Source of the DNA: an uncultured Clostridia bacterium
GTDB taxonomy: Bacteria; Bacillota; Clostridia; UBA1381
Assembly: GCA_934476075.1 (NCBI GenBank)
Contig: CAKSNH010000004.1
Span: 1 to 64,000, forward strand
Length of the DNA stretch: 64,000 nucleotides
Reading direction: 5' to 3'
Shown here: piece after piece, positions 18,410 through 26,326 of the stretch
How the letters are laid out: each line of letters opens with the position of its first letter
How positions within the stretch are numbered: position 1 is the first letter of the stretch
Notes under the pieces: model-generated
What the model saw: only the letters and a program-made list of their open reading frames with translations
Database searches by the model: none
What the model was told of the DNA's origin: nothing
Position numbers and translations under genes: made by a program

Positions 18410-19114
18410 CTAGTTCCAGCGTCTTTTTTCAAATACACGAACCGTTAAAAATAAAAAGACCGCTATCAAACTCAAATAATAAATAATTGACTCAATATTT
18501 AACACGCCCATTGTAAAATCAGTAAATTTATTAGTCGGAGAAACCCATAACAACACCTTTGAAACAGCCGAATTGCCTATTGTCTGAGCAACCCAGTTAA
18601 TCACAATGGTTAAAATTACGACACCGTATGTTGAAATCAATGCAATAACCTGACTTTCGGTAATTGCCGACATAAACGCACCTATGCTTATTATGCTTGC
18701 ACAAAACAGGATAAATCCTATATATGCACTGCAATTTTCAGCAAACGGGACTTTGCCGTAAAAGCTCATAATAATCGGATAAAGCAATGTTACCGCAACA
18801 CCTACCAAAAATGCCGCCACTGCCGCAAAGAATTTACCCAAAACCATTTCCGTAATCGAAATCGGAGCGGTAATCAATAATTGGTCGGTTTTTGTTTTTC
18901 TGTCCTCGGAGAACAAACGCATCGTAAGCACAGGGATTATAAATATAATCGCACTCACCATGCTTGAAAAATACGGTGTCATGGTTGATGTGGCATAGCT
19001 GATATTTGTCGCACAGAATATATATCCGCTCAAAACCATAAAAATCGTCAAAAATACATAACCCGGCATCGACTGAAAATATGCCTTAAATTCCCTTTTA
19101 AATATCGCTTTCAT
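18410..19114 (-). CDS. ABC-2 type permease (GldF-like)
   Basis: 234 aa from the ATG at 19114, which has a strong AGGAGG 9 bases upstream; the longer frame to 19234 lies inside the ATPase gene. It has six membrane segments, the early part reading KREFKAYFQSMPGY as in GldF-type ABC-2 permeases. The first 17 bases overlap the 3' end of the ATPase gene, which indicates translational coupling. It forms the membrane channel of the four-gene transporter. Confidence 0.9.
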   Translation of the reverse strand: MKAIFKREFKAYFQSMPGYVFLTIFMVLSGYIFCATNISYATSTMTPYFSSMVSAIIFIIPVLTMRLFSEDRKTKTDQLLITAPISITEMVLGKFFAAVAAFLVGVAVTLLYPIIMSFYGKVPFAENCSAYIGFILFCASIISIGAFMSAITESQVIALISTYGVVILTIVINWVAQTIGNSAVSKVLLWVSPTNKFTDFTMGVLNIESIIYYLSLIAVFLFLTVRVFEKRRWN

Positions 19115-20189
19115 CTGTTTCAGCCTCCTCTTTTGCCTCTTGTACTTCCGCATTATCTTCACTGTCGGAATTTTGAGTATTATCGGAACTTTCATTCTCC
19201 TGAATTTCGGCAACCTGCTGCGAATAGTCCTCAACAGGCTGTTCCCCGTCCAAGTTTTCCGTTAATTGAATGAATATATCTTCAAGCGATGCACCTATTT
19301 CTTTCTGCATCAAAATAGGCAGCTGCTTTTGTGCAAATTGCAAGAACAGATTTTTATTGAAATCGCCGTCAACAGAACTGTCTATGCTGATTTCAAAGTC
19401 ATATGCTCCGTCCTCTTTCTGTCCCAGCGGAACTACATCTGTCACCGCCATCATTTCGTCAAGAGTCTGTGCAATTACATTTTCATCACCCAATACACGA
19501 ATCTGCATTTTCCTATTCTGTGCAAAATTGCGTGCAAGATTTTCGGGAGTATCCTCAGCAATCAGCTTTCCCTTATTGATAATAATTACTCTCTCACACA
19601 CCGCACTTATCTCCGGCAAAATATGCGAGCTTAAAATTATCGTTCTCGCCTGTCCCAAATCTTTTATAACATTTCTTATTTCGATAATCTGTTTCGGGTC
19701 AAGGCCAACCGTCGGCTCGTCCAAAATAAGCACTTCGGGGTCACCAAGCAAAGCCTGTGCAAGACCTACCCTCTGCTTATAACCCTTTGACAGATTTGCG
19801 ATTTTTCTGTTTTTTACATCATCAATCTTCACAATATCCATGACAGACTGAATATGTTCTTTCTTGTTTTTGCCTTTTATTTTTTTAAGGTCATACACAA
19901 AATCAAGGTAATCCTTAACAACCATATCCGTATACAGCGGCGGTATTTCCGGCAGATAGCCTATTCTTTTTTTCACTTCGTTAGGCTCTTCCAAAATATC
20001 GTGTCCGTCAACCTTAACACTGCCGCTTGTCGATGATATATATCCTGTAATAATGTTCATTGTAGTGGATTTGCCGGCACCGTTAGGTCCGAGAAAGCCC
20101 AACACCTCGCCTTTATTTACAGTAAATGAAATATCGTCAACTGCTTTTTTCTTTCCATAAACTTTTGTTAAATGGGAAATCTCAATCAT
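19098..20189 (-). CDS. ABC transporter ATP-binding protein (GldA-like)
   Basis: 363 aa. The Walker A is GPNGAGKST (about 33-41), the signature LSKGYKQR and the Walker B ILDEPTVGLDP. After the ~300-residue ABC_tran plus DUF4162-like part there is an unusual ~45-residue acidic, low-complexity tail (about 315-363, rich in Glu, Asp, Ser and Asn). It is the first gene of the operon ATPase-permease-GldG-DUF4340. The tail may mediate contact with a partner; that is speculation. Confidence 0.93.
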   Translation of the reverse strand: MIEISHLTKVYGKKKAVDDISFTVNKGEVLGFLGPNGAGKSTTMNIITGYISSTSGSVKVDGHDILEEPNEVKKRIGYLPEIPPLYTDMVVKDYLDFVYDLKKIKGKNKKEHIQSVMDIVKIDDVKNRKIANLSKGYKQRVGLAQALLGDPEVLILDEPTVGLDPKQIIEIRNVIKDLGQARTIILSSHILPEISAVCERVIIINKGKLIAEDTPENLARNFAQNRKMQIRVLGDENVIAQTLDEMMAVTDVVPLGQKEDGAYDFEISIDSSVDGDFNKNLFLQFAQKQLPILMQKEIGASLEDIFIQLTENLDGEQPVEDYSQQVAEIQENESSDNTQNSDSEDNAEVQEAKEEAETDESDI

Positions 20190-20278
20190 TAATTATCAAG
20201 CTCCATTCCGCTGCAAATTACAGCTATTTTCTATTTATTACATTGTCGGCAGTCCGTATAATATTCCATTATATTCAT

Positions 20279-20315
20279 AACAGGCAAGCCTGTATTTTAC
20301 AAACGGCTTGCCTGT
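20279..20315. other. Strong hairpin downstream of aspS
   Basis: ACAGGCAAGCC pairs with GGCTTGCCTGT (11 bp). No T-run follows on either strand, so it is not a typical intrinsic terminator. It lies between aspS and the ABC operon, both on the minus strand, and could be a processing or weak termination site. Confidence 0.5.
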
Positions 20316-20412
20316 ATATTCTGCGAACTGATTTCCCGACATCTGTTCTATTCTATTATAAAACTTTGATACGTTAAAAATAAGTATTATTTATGAACAA
20401 ATTATGAACATT

Positions 20413-22200
20413 TTATTCTTCATCTTCTGTTTTTGTCACGTTAATAAATAATTCGTCAAGCTGTTTTTGTTCAACAACATCAGGAGCATTGGTCATAAGC
20501 TCTGACGCATTCTGTACCTTAGGGAATGCGATAACGTCCTTAATATTGTCACAGCCTGTAAGCAGCATAACAAGTCTGTCAAGACCGTATGCCATACCGC
20601 CGTGAGGCGGTGTACCATACTTAAATGCTTCCAAAAGATAACCAAACTTAGCGTCTGCGTCTTCTTTTGTCAAGCCAAGCAATTTAAACATTCTCTGCTG
20701 CAAATCACTGTTGTAAATTCTGATACTGCCGCCTCCGGCCTCACAGCCGTTGATAACAATATCATATGCCTTCGCTCTTACTCTGCCGGGGTCAGACTCC
20801 AAATATTCCAAATCTTCGTCCATCGGAGCAGTGAACGGGTGGTGCATAGCTGTAAATCTTTGTTCTTCCTCGCTGTATTCAAGCAATGGGAATTCTGTTA
20901 CCCACAACAAGTCGTAAGTACCCTCTTTAATCAATCCCAATTTTTTTGCAACGTGCAAACGCAATGCACCCAAAGAATCGAATACAACATTATTTTTATC
21001 GGCAACAAATACCAGCAAGTCGCCGACTTCACCGCCCATAGCAGTGATAATATTCTTAACTGTATCTTCCGACAAGAATTTTGCGAATGATGAACGGTTC
21101 TCATTTTCACCGATGTTCAGCCATGCAAGACCTTTTGCACGATATGTCTTTACATATTCGCCGAGAGCATCAATTTCCTTACGGCTGAATTTTGCTCCCG
21201 CACCCTTAATATTGATACCACGAACACTTCCGCCGTTCTCGACAGCACCGTCAAACACCTTAAATCCGCAGCCTTTTACAACCTCTGAAATATCCTGCAA
21301 TTCAAGACCGAAACGTGTATCAGGCTTATCAGAACCGTACTTTTCCATAGCCACTTTCCACGGGATACGTCTTAGCGGAAGTTCAACATCATAGCCGATA
21401 GTATCCTTAAATACTTGCTTGATAAACTTTTCATTAATTCCCATTACATCATCAGCCTCAACAAATGACATTTCAAGGTCGATTTGTGTAAATTCCGGCT
21501 GACGGTCTGCACGAAGGTCCTCATCTCTGAAACACTTTACAATCTGGAAATATCTGTCCATACCCGACGCCATCAATATCTGCTTATAAAGCTGCGGTGA
21601 CTGAGGCAATGCGTAGAATTTGCCCGGATGAACACGGCTCGGCACAAGATAATCTCTCGCACCCTCCGGAGAACTCTTGATAAGCATAGGAGTTTCTATC
21701 TCCAAGAATTGATTTTCAGAAAAATACTTTCTTGCCGCCATTGCGATACCGTGACGTACTATCAAATTCTTTTGTACGTCCGGACGTCTTAAATCAAGGT
21801 ATCTGTATTTCAATCTTGTTTCTTCTTTAACGTTTGAATTTTCTTCAATAGCAAACGGAGGTGTTGCGGCAGTATTCAAAATTCTAAGCTCCGTAACCTG
21901 AATTTCAATCTGACCTGTTTTCATATTAGGATTCACCGATGAACGCTTAACAACTTCACCGACAGCGGCTATAACATATTCGTTACGAAGTGACTGAGCT
22001 TTTTCAAAAGCCTCCTTATTAATATCCTCCGAAAATGACAGCTGTACGATACCGCTGATATCTCTAAGGTCTACAAAAGTCAATGCGCCAAGCTGACGAT
22101 AAACCGCAACCCAACCCATTACTACTACCTTTTCGCCGATATTTTTTTCACTAAGCTCCGTACATCTGTGTGTACGCTTAATACCATGTAATGTTTCCAT
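20413..22200 (-). CDS. aspS: Aspartyl-tRNA synthetase
   Basis: 595 aa from the ATG at 22200 (METLHGIKRTH), which has GGAAGG 6 bases upstream. An in-frame ATG at 22215 contains that ribosome site and is rejected. It is the bacterial type: an N-terminal OB-fold anticodon domain (about 1-110), the class II catalytic core (motif 2 FRDEDLRADRQPEFTQ), a GAD insertion in the middle, and HHPFTAP and GLDRL near the end. Second gene of the hisS-aspS operon, 29 bases after hisS. Confidence 0.96.
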   Translation of the reverse strand: METLHGIKRTHRCTELSEKNIGEKVVVMGWVAVYRQLGALTFVDLRDISGIVQLSFSEDINKEAFEKAQSLRNEYVIAAVGEVVKRSSVNPNMKTGQIEIQVTELRILNTAATPPFAIEENSNVKEETRLKYRYLDLRRPDVQKNLIVRHGIAMAARKYFSENQFLEIETPMLIKSSPEGARDYLVPSRVHPGKFYALPQSPQLYKQILMASGMDRYFQIVKCFRDEDLRADRQPEFTQIDLEMSFVEADDVMGINEKFIKQVFKDTIGYDVELPLRRIPWKVAMEKYGSDKPDTRFGLELQDISEVVKGCGFKVFDGAVENGGSVRGINIKGAGAKFSRKEIDALGEYVKTYRAKGLAWLNIGENENRSSFAKFLSEDTVKNIITAMGGEVGDLLVFVADKNNVVFDSLGALRLHVAKKLGLIKEGTYDLLWVTEFPLLEYSEEEQRFTAMHHPFTAPMDEDLEYLESDPGRVRAKAYDIVINGCEAGGGSIRIYNSDLQQRMFKLLGLTKEDADAKFGYLLEAFKYGTPPHGGMAYGLDRLVMLLTGCDNIKDVIAFPKVQNASELMTNAPDVVEQKQLDELFINVTKTEDEE

Positions 22201-22229
22201 TTTTATCCTTCCCATCTATAAACAAAATA

Positions 22230-23480
22230 TTACTTTAAATATTCCGCAAAATCATCAAATTTAACTGTTTGGGTATCGCCCGTTTCCATATTTTTAATAT
22301 TAGCAGCACCCTGTTCGATTTCATTATCGCCGATAACAACCGAATATTTAGCACCCAGCTTGTCCGCATATTTCATTTGTGCTTTCAGACTGCGTTTCAT
22401 ATGGTCACATTCGGCACAAACAAACTGCTGTCTGATTTTGTATGTTAATTGTTGTGCAAACTTCGCCGCATTGTCGCCGATAGACGCAATAAATATGTCC
22501 AGTTTGTTGTTATTCGGAATTTCCACTCCCTGTGCTTCCAAAGCCAACAGCAATCTTTCAACACCAAGTCCGAAACCTATACCCGGTGTAGGATTTCCGC
22601 CCAGTTCTTCAACCAAACCGTCATATCGTCCGCCGCCGCATACCGCACTTTTTGCACCTATGTTGTCTACCAATACTTCAAATACAGTCTTTGAATAATA
22701 ATCAAGTCCACGCACAATACCTGTATCAATGTTAAATGGTATATCATAGGCGGTCAGACTCTGCTTAACCGCATCAAAATGTTCCTGACATTCTTCGCAC
22801 AAATAATCAATAAGCACGGGAGCACCTTTGCCGATTTCGCCGCAGACAGGCGATTTACAATCAAGTATTCTAAGCGGATTACGCTCCAAACGTCCTTTAC
22901 AAGTGTCGCAAAGGTCGTCATATCTTGCTCTGAAATACTCTTTCAACACTTCATTGTACTTTGCACGGCATTTCGGACAGCCGATACTGTTAATGCTGAC
23001 TTCCAGATTTTCCAGTCCGACACGGCGTAAGAATGTAATAGCCAAAGAAATGATTTCCGCATCAATGCTAGGCTCTGCCGAACCGAATGCCTCTATACCA
23101 AACTGGTGAAATTCTCTCAAACGTCCTGCCTGAGGTTTTTCGTATCTGAAACAAGGTATGTTGTAGAAAAACTTTGCCGGCAATGGATTGTCAAAAATAT
23201 GATTTTCCAAATATGCTCTTGCCGCCGATGAAGTACCTTCCGGACGAAGTGTAATACTGCGTTTGGCTTTATCTAAAAATGTGTACATTTGCTTTTCAAC
23301 AACATCGGTTGTATCACCAACGCCGCGTTCAAATAATTCTGTATGTTCAAAGGTAGGAGTTCTTATCTCATTATAACCGAAATTTTTGCATACCTCTCTG
23401 AATGTATCTTCAAGATACTGCCACTTGTAACTGTCTTTCGGCATTAAGTCCTTAGTACCTTTGGGTGCTTGTGTTACCAC
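22230..23480 (-). CDS. hisS: Histidyl-tRNA synthetase
   Basis: About 416 aa. The GTG at 23480 gives the family-typical start MVTQAPKGTKD and is 10 bases from the AAGGAG site. An in-frame GTG at 23489 is only one base from it. Class II core: motif 2 with FRYEKPQAGR, the histidine-specific GLDYYSKT and CGGGRYDGL motifs, and an inserted set of CxxC pairs (CPKC, CDTC, CEEC) common in clostridial HisRS and probably zinc-binding. The C-terminal ~90 residues bind the anticodon. First gene of the hisS-aspS operon behind a leader with an intrinsic terminator. Confidence 0.95.
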   Translation of the reverse strand: MVTQAPKGTKDLMPKDSYKWQYLEDTFREVCKNFGYNEIRTPTFEHTELFERGVGDTTDVVEKQMYTFLDKAKRSITLRPEGTSSAARAYLENHIFDNPLPAKFFYNIPCFRYEKPQAGRLREFHQFGIEAFGSAEPSIDAEIISLAITFLRRVGLENLEVSINSIGCPKCRAKYNEVLKEYFRARYDDLCDTCKGRLERNPLRILDCKSPVCGEIGKGAPVLIDYLCEECQEHFDAVKQSLTAYDIPFNIDTGIVRGLDYYSKTVFEVLVDNIGAKSAVCGGGRYDGLVEELGGNPTPGIGFGLGVERLLLALEAQGVEIPNNNKLDIFIASIGDNAAKFAQQLTYKIRQQFVCAECDHMKRSLKAQMKYADKLGAKYSVVIGDNEIEQGAANIKNMETGDTQTVKFDDFAEYLK

Positions 23481-23519
23481 CTTGTTCACTCTCCTTATAT
23501 AAAAAGTTTCTGACGTTTT

Positions 23520-23568
23520 AAAAAAAATCTCTCAATCTGTGGCAAAAATATCGCTACAAATGAGAGAT
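23520..23568 (-). terminator. Terminator hairpin in the hisS leader (possible attenuator)
   Basis: On the minus strand ATCTCTCA and the following bases pair with TGAGAGAT to form a long stem, followed by eight T residues (23520-23527). It starts about 11 bases after the predicted transcription start and ends about 30 bases before the hisS start codon. The leader is far too short for a T-box. It would block hisS-aspS unless read-through is regulated. Confidence 0.7.
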
Positions 23569-23585
23569 AATTATTATCCTATTAT

Positions 23586-23614
23586 ATTGTACATTCTGTA
23601 TACTTGCGTGTCAA
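23586..23614 (-). promoter_or_regulatory. Promoter of hisS-aspS
   Basis: On the minus strand: TTGACA (23609-23614), 17 bases, TACAAT (23586-23591). The predicted start is near 23579, immediately before the leader hairpin. Confidence 0.8.
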
Positions 23615-23665
23615 GTGTTTTTACTTTTTATTTTCAATTCTTTCATTAATAAATATATTTTAACT

Positions 23666-23698
23666 AAAAAATACCGACAGCTGCAAACTCTCGGTATT
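23666..23698 (-). terminator. Terminator of tRNA-Arg
   Basis: AATACCGA...TCGGTATT followed by TTTT on the minus strand. It begins directly after the tRNA CCA end. Confidence 0.88.
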
Positions 23699-23775
23699 TG
23701 GTGCGTCTGACAGGATTTGAACCCGCGACCTTCAGAATCGGAATCTGACGTTCTATCCAGCTGAACTACAAACGC
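23699..23775 (-). tRNA. tRNA-Arg (CCG)
   Basis: The acceptor GCGTTTG pairs with CAGACGC, the anticodon stem-loop TCAGA-TTCCGAT-TCTGA has anticodon CCG, and the T-loop is TTCAAAT. Discriminator A and an encoded CCA follow. It has its own terminator and is upstream of hisS on the same strand. Confidence 0.96.
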
Positions 23776-23931
23776 ATTGATAACTTATAATATTTTACTA
23801 CACACATCTTGTTTTGTCAACCCCGACTGTTTTGCTAAATTGTAATTATCATCCACTATTCGTTGACATCATCAAATCAATGTTATATAATTTATATAAT
23901 GAATTTTTTATAAGTCGGAGGGAGAAATAAC

Positions 23932-25047
23932 ATGAAAATCCTTGTTACGGGTGCAAACGGATTTGTCGGCAAAAATCTTATTGCCGAGTTAAAAAACCGC
24001 TCCTGCAATGATATATTTGAATATGACATCGATACTCCGCCCGAATTGCTGGATAAATACTGCCATGAATGTGAATTTGTGATACATCTTGCCGGTGTAA
24101 ACCGCCCGAAGGATAACAGTGAATTTATGTCAGGGAATTTCGGGTTCACTTCCAAACTTTTATACACTCTGGAAAAGTACAATAACAAATCCACGATTCT
24201 GATGTCCTCGTCAATCCAAGCCGAGCTTGACAATCCGTACGGACAAAGCAAGCGTGCGGGCGAAAATCTGATTTTTGACTACGGCAGAAAAAATAATGTC
24301 GATGTATTCGTGTACCGTTTCCCAAACCTGTTCGGAAAATGGTGCAGACCGAATTACAACAGCGTCATAGCAACGTTCTGCCACAACATTGCACACGATT
24401 TGCCAATCACCGTAAGCGACCGAAACCATACACTTAATTTGGTATATATTGACGATGTTGTAAACGAAATAATAAACGCCGTGAATAACAAAGCCAACAA
24501 GCACTCGGACGGATTTTGTTATGTTGATACGGTGCATACCGCCTCTTTGGGCGAAATTGCGGATTTGATTTACTCGTTTAAGGAAAGCCGAAAAACCTTG
24601 CTGCTGCCCGATATGCCCGACGGCAGTTTTGCAAAAAAGCTGTACAGCACATACCTGAGTTATCTTGCCGAGGACAATTTCAGTTACCCTCTGACCGTCC
24701 ATGCCGACGAACGTGGCTCTTTCACCGAAATTATCCGCACGATAAGCAGCGGACAGGTTTCCGTCAATATTTCAAAACCGCACATCGTAAAGGGCAATCA
24801 CTGGCACAATACAAAGAACGAGAAATTTATTGTCGTAAGCGGAAAGGGTGTAATACGTTTCAGAAAACCCGACAATGACAATATTATAGAATATTTTGTC
24901 AGCGGCGATAATCCCGAAGTTGTCGATATTCCGGTCGGGTACACGCACAATATAGAAAATCTCGGCGATACGGATATGGTTACAATCATGTGGTGCAACG
25001 AATGTTACAATCCCGACAAACCCGACACATACTATTTGGAGGTATAA
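23932..25047 (+). CDS. capF: CapF-type bifunctional reductase/epimerase for UDP-FucNAc synthesis
   Basis: 371 aa. The N-terminal ~245 residues are an extended SDR with TGANGFVGKN (about 6-15) and an active-site YGQSK. The C-terminal ~120 residues are a cupin with the metal-site pattern GNHWHNTKNEKF. This two-domain layout is that of Staphylococcus CapF / WbjC, which converts the CapE product toward UDP-2-acetamido-2,6-dideoxy-L-talose. The next gene is CapG-like, 2 bases downstream. A GGAGGGAG site precedes the ATG. No CapE homologue is in the window. Confidence 0.92.
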   Translation: MKILVTGANGFVGKNLIAELKNRSCNDIFEYDIDTPPELLDKYCHECEFVIHLAGVNRPKDNSEFMSGNFGFTSKLLYTLEKYNNKSTILMSSSIQAELDNPYGQSKRAGENLIFDYGRKNNVDVFVYRFPNLFGKWCRPNYNSVIATFCHNIAHDLPITVSDRNHTLNLVYIDDVVNEIINAVNNKANKHSDGFCYVDTVHTASLGEIADLIYSFKESRKTLLLPDMPDGSFAKKLYSTYLSYLAEDNFSYPLTVHADERGSFTEIIRTISSGQVSVNISKPHIVKGNHWHNTKNEKFIVVSGKGVIRFRKPDNDNIIEYFVSGDNPEVVDIPVGYTHNIENLGDTDMVTIMWCNECYNPDKPDTYYLEV

Positions 25048-25049
25048 AA

Positions 25050-26198
25050 ATGGCTGATAAATTAAAACTGATGACGATAGTCGGCACACGTCCCGAAATT
25101 ATAAGACTTGCGGAAGTTATAAAAAAATGTGACAAATATTTTGACCAGATACTTGTACACACCGGTCAAAATTACGATTATGAATTAAACCAAATATTTT
25201 TTGACGATTTAAAGCTGCGTCAGCCCGACTTTTATCTTAATGCGGTCGGTGCGGATTTGGGCGAAACAATAGGCAATATCATTGCAAAATCGTACAAATT
25301 AATGACCGAACAAAAACCCGACGCACTGTTAATTCTCGGTGACACAAATTCATGTCTTTCGGCAATATCCGCAAAAAGGCTTCATATACCTATATTCCAC
25401 ATGGAGGCAGGAAACCGATGCAAGGACGAATGTCTGCCCGAGGAAACTAACCGCCGTATTGTCGACATCATAAGCGATGTAAACATGGCTTATTCGGAAC
25501 ACGCAAGAAGGTATCTTGCCGAGTGCGGTCTGCCGAAAGAGAGAACCTATGTGACAGGCTCGCCTATGGCGGAGGTTCTGCACAAAAATTATGACAAAAT
25601 TAAAAATTCAGATGTTTTGGAGAAACTCGGTCTTGAAAAAGGCAGATATATTCTGCTTTCGGCACACCGTGAAGAAAATATCGACACCGAAAAGAATTTC
25701 TTCAATTTAATGAATGCTGTAAATGCACTCGCCGAAAAATACGATATGCCTATTCTGTATTCATGCCACCCGAGAAGTGCCAAATATATCGAAAAGCGAA
25801 AATTTGAATTTGACAAGCGTGTCATAAAGAACAAACCTCTCGGTTTTCACGATTACAACCATTTGCAGATGAACGCATATGCGGTTGTTTCGGACAGCGG
25901 TACTCTGCCTGAGGAATCAAGCTTTTTCCTTTCGGTCGGCAGTCCGTTCCCTGCGGTATGTATCCGCACGAGCACCGAACGTCCCGAAGCTTTGGACAAA
26001 GGCAACTTCATACTTGCCGGCATTACCACGAACCAGGTTCTGCAAGCTGTCGATACCGCCGTTTGCATGAACGCCAACGGTGATTACGGTATACCCGTTC
26101 CCGACTATATTGAGGAGAATGTATCAACAAAAGTAGTGAAAATCATTCAGTCATATGTCGGCATAGTAAACCGAATGGTGTGGCGAAAAGACGGATAA
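25050..26198 (+). CDS. capG: UDP-N-acetylglucosamine 2-epimerase family (CapG-like)
   Basis: 382 aa from the ATG at 25050, with GGAGG 7 bases before it; the longer frame to 24990 overlaps capF and is rejected. Non-hydrolysing 2-epimerase motifs are present: VGTRPEIIRL at the N-terminus, HMEAGNRC and PEETNRR in the middle, and SDSGTLPEES for nucleotide binding. With CapF directly upstream the likely reaction is the last step to UDP-N-acetyl-L-fucosamine, rather than WecB's UDP-ManNAc. That choice rests on context. Confidence 0.9.
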   Translation: MADKLKLMTIVGTRPEIIRLAEVIKKCDKYFDQILVHTGQNYDYELNQIFFDDLKLRQPDFYLNAVGADLGETIGNIIAKSYKLMTEQKPDALLILGDTNSCLSAISAKRLHIPIFHMEAGNRCKDECLPEETNRRIVDIISDVNMAYSEHARRYLAECGLPKERTYVTGSPMAEVLHKNYDKIKNSDVLEKLGLEKGRYILLSAHREENIDTEKNFFNLMNAVNALAEKYDMPILYSCHPRSAKYIEKRKFEFDKRVIKNKPLGFHDYNHLQMNAYAVVSDSGTLPEESSFFLSVGSPFPAVCIRTSTERPEALDKGNFILAGITTNQVLQAVDTAVCMNANGDYGIPVPDYIEENVSTKVVKIIQSYVGIVNRMVWRKDG

Positions 26199-26326
26199 AG
26201 AGCAAAAGCTTTCGTTCTTTCACAAAAAATACTTTAAAAATACGCAATTATGTGATACAATATTATACATAGCTTAAAATGCTTATTAATAAATTTATAT
26301 ACACTATAAAAGAATGGAGAGTTGAC

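Noticed and set aside
20279..20315. Intrinsic terminator of aspS
   Set aside because: The stem is strong, but no T-run follows on either strand; it was recorded only as a hairpin.
23480..23614. T-box riboswitch before hisS
   Set aside because: The leader is only ~90 bases and lacks the AGGGTGG-type T-box sequence and specifier stem; a plain hairpin-terminator is all that is visible.
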